NCBI GenBank assembly: GCA_964431035.1
Contig: CAYSIF010000055.1
Span: forward strand, 1 to 10,114
DNA length: 10,114 nucleotides
Reading direction: 5' to 3'
Origin: Methanobrevibacter_A sp964431035
GTDB taxonomy: Archaea > Methanobacteriota > Methanobacteria > Methanobacteriales > Methanobacteriaceae
A program made the position numbers and the translations under genes. This document shows, in pieces, positions 6,385 through 10,114 of this stretch. The notes below the pieces were generated by a model. That model ran no database searches. It worked only from the letters and a program-made list of their open reading frames with translations, and was not told the DNA's origin. Position 1 is the first letter of the stretch, and each line of letters opens with the position of its first letter.

Positions 6385-8093
6385 ATTAGCATTAATGCAT
6401 CTCCTGCATTAATTGCGTCTCCTTCATTTACATATAGTTCTGTAACAGTACCATCGTCTTCTGCATGGATATCGTTTTCCATTTTCATTGCTTCAAGTAC
6501 TGCAACTACATCTCCTTTTTTAACTTTGTCACCAATATTTACTTTGACTTTAAGTACCATTCCTTGCATTGAACTGGTTAATGCTCCTTCTACTGGTGTA
6601 AATGGTGCTTCACCATCTTCACTAACTTCCATGAAACCTGTTGGTGTTATTTTTACATCGTAAACATCACCATCAACTTCAACAGAATATTCTGTTGGTA
6701 TTGCTAAGCTTTCATTCGCCATTTCAACTTGTTTGGCAGGTACTAGCTCTTCTTCTTCAACTTCTCCTTTTAGGAATTTAGTAGCTAATGCTGGGAATAA
6801 TGCTAATGTTAGAATATCTTCTTCTTTTTTAATTAATCCTTTTTCTTCGCCTTCTTTTTTATACTTTTCATATTCTCCTTCAAGTAAATCAGCAGGTCTG
6901 CAAGTTATTGGTTTTTCATCTCCAATTACTTTTTTAGCTAATTTTTTATTAATTGGTGCTGGAGGTTTACCATAATTTCCTTTTAAATATTCTTTAACTT
7001 CGTTACTTACATTTTTGTAACGTTTTCCTCCAAGAACATTCATAACTGATTGTATACCAACAATTTGGCTTGTTGGAGTTACGAGTGGAGGGTAACCCAT
7101 ATCTTTTCTAACACGAGGCATTTCTTCAAGAACATCATGATAACGATCTAATGCATTTTGTTCTTTTAATTGTGATACGAGGTTAGATAACATTCCTCCA
7201 GGTATTTGGTATGTTAGAACATCAGTATCAATACGTTCTGCTATAGGGTCAAGAAGGCTTACATATTTTTCTCTTATGTCTTCAAAATATTTTTTAATAT
7301 TATTTAGTTTCTTTAAATTTAATTTAGTATCATATTCAGTTCCTTGTAAAGATGCTACAATTGTTTCAGTAGGTGGTTGACTAGTTCCCCATGCAAGTGG
7401 TGAAATTGCAGTATCTAAAATATCAACACCTGCTTCACATGCACTATAATAACTTATAGGGCTTATTCCACTGGTACAGTGAGAATGTAATCCAATTAGT
7501 AAATCAGTTTCTTCTTTCAATCTACTTACTAATTCATAGGTAGTTTTTGGATCTATTAATCCAGCCATATCTTTAATAGCTAATGAATCACAATCAAGTG
7601 CTTCTAATTCTTTCGCCATTTCAACATATTTGTCAATCGTATGTACAGGGCTAATTGTGTAACTTATAGTTCCTTGAACATGTCCACCAACACTTTTTGC
7701 AACTTCAATGGATTTTTTCATATTCCGAACATCATTTAATGCATCAAATATTCTAAATACATCAACACCATTTTCATATGACTTTTCAACAAATTTAGTT
7801 ACAATATCATCAGGGTAATTTTTATATGCTAATAAGTTTTGCCCTCTAAGTAACATTTGTATTGGGGTTTTTGTGATGTTTTCTTTTAATAATCTAAGTC
7901 TTTCCCATGGATCCTCATTTAAGTATCTTATACATGTATCAAAGGTAGCCCCACCCCATGCTTCAAGTGAAAAATAGCCTATATTATCTAATTCTTCAGC
8001 AATAGGAATCATATCACGGGTTCTTATACGTGTAGCTAATAAAGATTGATGTGCATCTCTTAATACTGTTTCAGTTATTCGTACGGCCTTCAT
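6378..8093 (-). CDS. pycB: Pyruvate carboxylase subunit B (carboxyltransferase and biotin carrier)
   Basis: PycB carries out the second half reaction of archaeal pyruvate carboxylase, moving CO2 from carboxybiotin to pyruvate to form oxaloacetate, which feeds the incomplete reductive TCA branch and amino acid synthesis in methanogens. The 571-residue protein has a carboxyltransferase TIM barrel from TETVLRDAHQSLLATR, with LLRGQN, DVFRIFDALND and the metal-site histidines of GLHSHCTSG, a conserved PycA-like extension (PGGMLSNLVSQL), then a C-terminal biotinyl domain whose acceptor lysine is K537 in EAMKMEND. A longer frame starts three codons upstream at 8102, but that ATG is one base from the GAGGTG ribosome binding site; the ATG at 8093 is 10 bases away and begins MKAVRITETVLRD, the usual N-terminus. 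PycA is not in this window, in keeping with the unlinked pycA and pycB of Methanothermobacter. Oxaloacetate decarboxylase alpha is a close relative, but the context favours PycB. Confidence 0.95.
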   Translation of the reverse strand: MKAVRITETVLRDAHQSLLATRIRTRDMIPIAEELDNIGYFSLEAWGGATFDTCIRYLNEDPWERLRLLKENITKTPIQMLLRGQNLLAYKNYPDDIVTKFVEKSYENGVDVFRIFDALNDVRNMKKSIEVAKSVGGHVQGTISYTISPVHTIDKYVEMAKELEALDCDSLAIKDMAGLIDPKTTYELVSRLKEETDLLIGLHSHCTSGISPISYYSACEAGVDILDTAISPLAWGTSQPPTETIVASLQGTEYDTKLNLKKLNNIKKYFEDIREKYVSLLDPIAERIDTDVLTYQIPGGMLSNLVSQLKEQNALDRYHDVLEEMPRVRKDMGYPPLVTPTSQIVGIQSVMNVLGGKRYKNVSNEVKEYLKGNYGKPPAPINKKLAKKVIGDEKPITCRPADLLEGEYEKYKKEGEEKGLIKKEEDILTLALFPALATKFLKGEVEEEELVPAKQVEMANESLAIPTEYSVEVDGDVYDVKITPTGFMEVSEDGEAPFTPVEGALTSSMQGMVLKVKVNIGDKVKKGDVVAVLEAMKMENDIHAEDDGTVTELYVNEGDAINAGDALMLIK

Positions 8094-8103
8094 TATAAAC
8101 ATT

Positions 8104-8109
8104 CACCTC
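8104..8109 (-). promoter_or_regulatory. Ribosome binding site of pycB
   Basis: CACCTC on the + strand reads GAGGTG on the coding strand. It lies 1 base from an ATG at 8102 and 10 bases from the in-frame ATG at 8093, so spacing favours the second. The layout closely resembles that of trm56. Confidence 0.7.
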
Positions 8110-8172
8110 GTATTATTTTTTTTAAATTCAATTATATCTAATAAGGAATAAAAAAAATTTTAATACTATAGA

Positions 8173-8271
8173 AAAAAATATTTTTTAAATTAAAAATTAT
8201 TCATTAATCTTTATTATTTTATGTAATTCTTAATATAAAATATTTTTTAATATTCTAATAAAATATTTTTT
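8173..8271. repeat. Three A/T palindromic motifs between pycB and the protease gene
   Basis: A6-TA-T6 at 8173-8186 is a perfect 14-base palindrome. The related 14-base string ATAAAATATTTTTT occurs at 8235-8248 and again at 8258-8271, a direct repeat with a 23-base period whose second copy runs into the end of the protease gene. They could be intrinsically bent DNA, part of the pycB promoter, or U-rich termination signals for the protease transcript. The 177-base gap they occupy has no gene that I can see. Confidence 0.45.
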
Positions 8272-9068
8272 CACTTTTCAAGTATCCATAGACCAATTAA
8301 AAAGTTTCCAATTATTATGAAAATATTATAAAAAATGTAAATCAATGGATAATTAACTAAATTATAACTTATAAAGTTTAAAGAATACAAATTAACCGCT
8401 AAATATGTAAATAAATTAAAAATACCATGTAATAATATAATGCTCAATAAATTTCTAGTTTTTATAAACACAGCCCCAAAAATAACACCTGCAGCAATAG
8501 AATAGACAACTTGTATAAGCGTATCAAACAAAGGTGCATGCAGAATATTAATCAAATGAGCTAAACCAAAAACAATTGCACTAATAAAAACTGCATTATA
8601 AAATCCATTAGACTTTGTTTTATAATTTTCAACAAGATTTTGAAGAATTAAACCCCTCATAAAAACTTCTTCATAAAAACCAACAGCAAAAGAATATAAA
8701 ATAGAACTAAAAACTGAAACCCATATAATATTAATTGAATTCCCATTATTAACATATAAATAAATTATAAACTGAATAAAACCAGATAAAATAATAAAAA
8801 AACCTAATTTAAATCCTAAAAAAAGATTTTTAAAACTAAATAAATCTTTATGAAATAAACCTAATCTTAAAATCAATATTAAACTTAATAATCCAAGAAT
8901 TAACTCAACAAGTATTCCTGTTAAATATGGAAAATCATTTATAAAAGGAATGCTAACAAAAATGCTATTTAAAAGTATTCCAAGAATTAAAAATAATACT
9001 AATTCAAATAAAGAAAAACTTACAGGGTTAGTTTTATGAAACTCTTTTTTATAAATCATATTAAACAT
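8271..9068 (-). CDS. CPBP family intramembrane glutamic endopeptidase (CAAX protease/Abi)
   Basis: This 265-residue polytopic membrane protein carries all three motifs of the CPBP (Abi, CAAX-protease, Rce1-like) family: EEVFMR (E133, E134, R138), FGLAH (F167, H171) and HGIFN (H214, N218), each in or near a membrane helix, as needed for the intramembrane glutamate-histidine active site. About seven to eight hydrophobic segments can be seen. Members process prenylated proteins, bacteriocins or other membrane peptides, and the substrate cannot be told from the sequence. No prenylated partner, bacteriocin gene or small substrate peptide is evident nearby. Neither the ATG at 9068 nor the one at 9059 has a convincing ribosome binding site, so the exact start is uncertain and the messenger may be leaderless or have a short leader. 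The gene is divergent from the CofE-like gene and upstream of pycB on the same strand, 177 bases apart. Confidence 0.88.
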   Translation of the reverse strand: MFNMIYKKEFHKTNPVSFSLFELVLFLILGILLNSIFVSIPFINDFPYLTGILVELILGLLSLILILRLGLFHKDLFSFKNLFLGFKLGFFIILSGFIQFIIYLYVNNGNSINIIWVSVFSSILYSFAVGFYEEVFMRGLILQNLVENYKTKSNGFYNAVFISAIVFGLAHLINILHAPLFDTLIQVVYSIAAGVIFGAVFIKTRNLLSIILLHGIFNLFTYLAVNLYSLNFISYNLVNYPLIYIFYNIFIIIGNFLIGLWILEK

Positions 9069-9109
9069 TTATTCAATACACAATTTAATTTAAAAAACAA
9101 ATAATAATA

Positions 9110-9117
9110 TTTTATAT
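9110..9117 (-). promoter_or_regulatory. Possible TATA box of the CPBP protease gene
   Basis: The minus strand reads ATATAAAA, about 42-49 bases upstream of the start at 9068. Standard geometry would place initiation near 9088 and a leader of about 20 bases. Weak, because the surroundings are almost all A/T. Confidence 0.3.
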
Positions 9118-9150
9118 TAATTAAATAATAAAAATTAATATCTAAAAAAA

Positions 9151-9158
9151 AATATAAA
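9151..9158 (+). promoter_or_regulatory. Possible TATA box of the CofE-like gene
   Basis: AATATAAA follows a run of A that could act as the upstream B-recognition element, about 42-49 bases before the ATG at 9200. The predicted leader of about 20 bases has no purine-rich ribosome binding site; it consists mostly of a T run. Confidence 0.35.
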
Positions 9159-9199
9159 TTTCACTTTATATCAAAAAAACTTTTTTTTATTATAAGAAT

Positions 9200-10054
9200 A
9201 TGACAGATAAAAATATTATAATTAACAATTACAAAATCATACCTATAGAAACAGACTATATTAAGCCTAATGAAAGCTTAGATAAATTAATAAATAAAGT
9301 TATCAAAAACTGTCAAGATAATGATGTTCTAGTTATAGCAGAAACACCAATAAGTGTTTCTCAAGGAAGATTAGTCGATGAATCAAAATTCAAACCATCA
9401 CTTAAATCAAAATTCCTAGTTCGCTTTTGGTGTAAATATGTATGGGGATACTTCCTAGGACCCATACTTAAAATTAAAAAAAGAACAATGCTAAACCTAA
9501 GAAAACTACCAAAAGAAGCAGAAAAACACAAACAATTAGTACTAGAATTATATGGATGGAAACATGCTTTAAAACCAGCATCAGAAGCAGGAATAGACTT
9601 AAGCAATGCACCAGGAAACTATGTATCACTACTTCCAGAAAACCCTGAAAAAGTTGCAAAAAATATAGCTAAAGAAGTATATGAAAAATCAGGAAAAAAA
9701 ATAACAGTTCTAATAATAGACACTGATGCAACATACAGAATCAGAAACACATATTTCACAGGATTACCAATAGCAATACCAAATATTAAAAAAAATAAAG
9801 GAGTTATAGGATATTTCCTAGGACAATTAGGACATAATGAAGGATCAACACCACTAGGATCATCAAAAGAATTAACAGTTAAAGAAGCATTAAAATTATC
9901 AAACACTGCAGAAACATATCAAAAATCATTAGAAACAGAAATGGAAACAATATATAGTGCTAAAAAAGTTCTTGATTCAGAATATGATGAAGTAAGTATT
10001 AAATCATTAGAATCCATAACTCACACACCCGGTGTTCTTCTTAGAAAAAATTAA
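9200..10054 (+). CDS. CofE-family protein (coenzyme F420-0:L-glutamate ligase-like paralogue)
   Basis: The 284-residue protein resembles the CofE family, whose F420 member adds gamma-linked glutamates to F420-0 using GTP and divalent metals. Matching blocks appear in family order: VLVIAETPISVSQGRLVD (43-60; CofE has VVxQKIVSKxEGR), EAGIDLSNAPG (129-139; CofE GVDxSNV), LLPENPEKVA (144-153; CofE LLPEDPD), VLIIDTDATYR (170-180; CofE DTFGRPWR), GVIGYFLGQ (201-209) and a C-terminal HTPGVLLRK. The DTxGRxxR block is altered and an extra basic/aromatic insert lies at about 66-100, so this is probably a paralogue with a different or relaxed substrate, not the F420 ligase itself. There is no ribosome binding site before the ATG at 9200; it may be leaderless. 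It stands alone, divergent from the CPBP gene, and is followed by T-runs. Confidence 0.68.
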   Translation: MTDKNIIINNYKIIPIETDYIKPNESLDKLINKVIKNCQDNDVLVIAETPISVSQGRLVDESKFKPSLKSKFLVRFWCKYVWGYFLGPILKIKKRTMLNLRKLPKEAEKHKQLVLELYGWKHALKPASEAGIDLSNAPGNYVSLLPENPEKVAKNIAKEVYEKSGKKITVLIIDTDATYRIRNTYFTGLPIAIPNIKKNKGVIGYFLGQLGHNEGSTPLGSSKELTVKEALKLSNTAETYQKSLETEMETIYSAKKVLDSEYDEVSIKSLESITHTPGVLLRKN

Positions 10055-10079
10055 AAAAAATCATTGCTATCAAGTTAAG

Positions 10080-10114
10080 GTTTTTTGTTTTTATTTTTCT
10101 TTTTTTCTTGTTTT
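10080..10114 (+). terminator. T-rich transcription terminator after the CofE-like gene
   Basis: Repeated T runs (T6, T5, T5, T7, T4) broken by single G, A or C bases begin about 26 bases after the stop codon. Archaeal RNA polymerase ends transcription on such multiple U tracts without a hairpin. The stretch runs off the window edge, so its full extent is unknown. Confidence 0.55.

Noticed and set aside
6733..6975. Plus-strand open frame inside pycB
   Set aside because: Serine-rich translation antisense to the conserved linker of PycB, with no ribosome binding site; a shadow frame.
8271..9068. CPBP/Abi protein as part of a bacteriocin or phage-defence locus
   Set aside because: No peptide precursor, transporter, toxin or other defence gene lies beside it. 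Neighbours are housekeeping, so a defence role is not supported.
10091..10114. Possible C-terminus of a minus-strand gene (KTRKKEK then TAA) entering from the right edge
   Set aside because: Equally explained as the T-rich terminator of the CofE-like gene; too short to judge.

Overview
The window looks like an ordinary chromosomal segment of a very AT-rich methanogenic archaeon of the Methanobacteriales, most likely a Methanosphaera or Methanobrevibacter relative. The reasons are: archaeal-only families (Trm56, a CbiS-type CbiZ/CobZ fusion, a CofE-family ligase, DUF763); a stand-alone biotin-bearing PycB without its biotin carboxylase partner next to it, as known in Methanothermobacter; TATA-box-like promoters; purine-rich ribosome binding sites; and AT-saturated gaps rich in A and T runs. 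There is no mobile element, CRISPR array, rRNA or tRNA gene. Coding density is high and no gene-free stretch reaches 300 bases.

Layout: (1) 121-1236 (+), a DUF763 protein with a helix-hairpin-helix motif, meeting the next gene stop-to-stop with no spacer. (2) 1237-3728 (-), a compact three-gene unit transcribed as cbiS, cobS, trm56: two corrinoid (vitamin B12) lower-ligand genes followed by the tRNA C56 2'-O-methyltransferase. (3) 3729-3885, a divergent promoter region with a 9-bp inverted repeat. (4) 3886-6342 (+), larC (nickel-pincer cofactor), queC (preQ0, the archaeosine precursor) and an unrecognised two-helix membrane protein, probably one transcript. (5) 6378-8093 (-), pycB, the biotin/carboxyltransferase subunit of pyruvate carboxylase. 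(6) 8271-9068 (-), a CPBP-family intramembrane protease. (7) 9200-10054 (+), a CofE-family (F420 gamma-glutamyl ligase-like) paralogue, followed by a T-rich likely terminator.

Themes: cofactor assembly (corrinoid, nickel-pincer nucleotide, biotin enzyme, F420-like ligase) and tRNA elbow modification (Trm56 at C56; QueC feeding archaeosine at position 15). I see no defence island or clearly new multi-gene system. The points most worth a second look are: queC has no ATG, GTG or TTG before its PP-loop motif and seems to start at ATT behind a good ribosome binding site, in the same frame as larC with a single TAA between; the CbiZ half of CbiS looks eroded while the CobZ half is intact; the CofE-like protein has diverged in its conserved metal/nucleotide-site region; and a small membrane protein of unknown role follows queC. 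Several starts are set here by ribosome binding sites or family alignment rather than by the longest frame.
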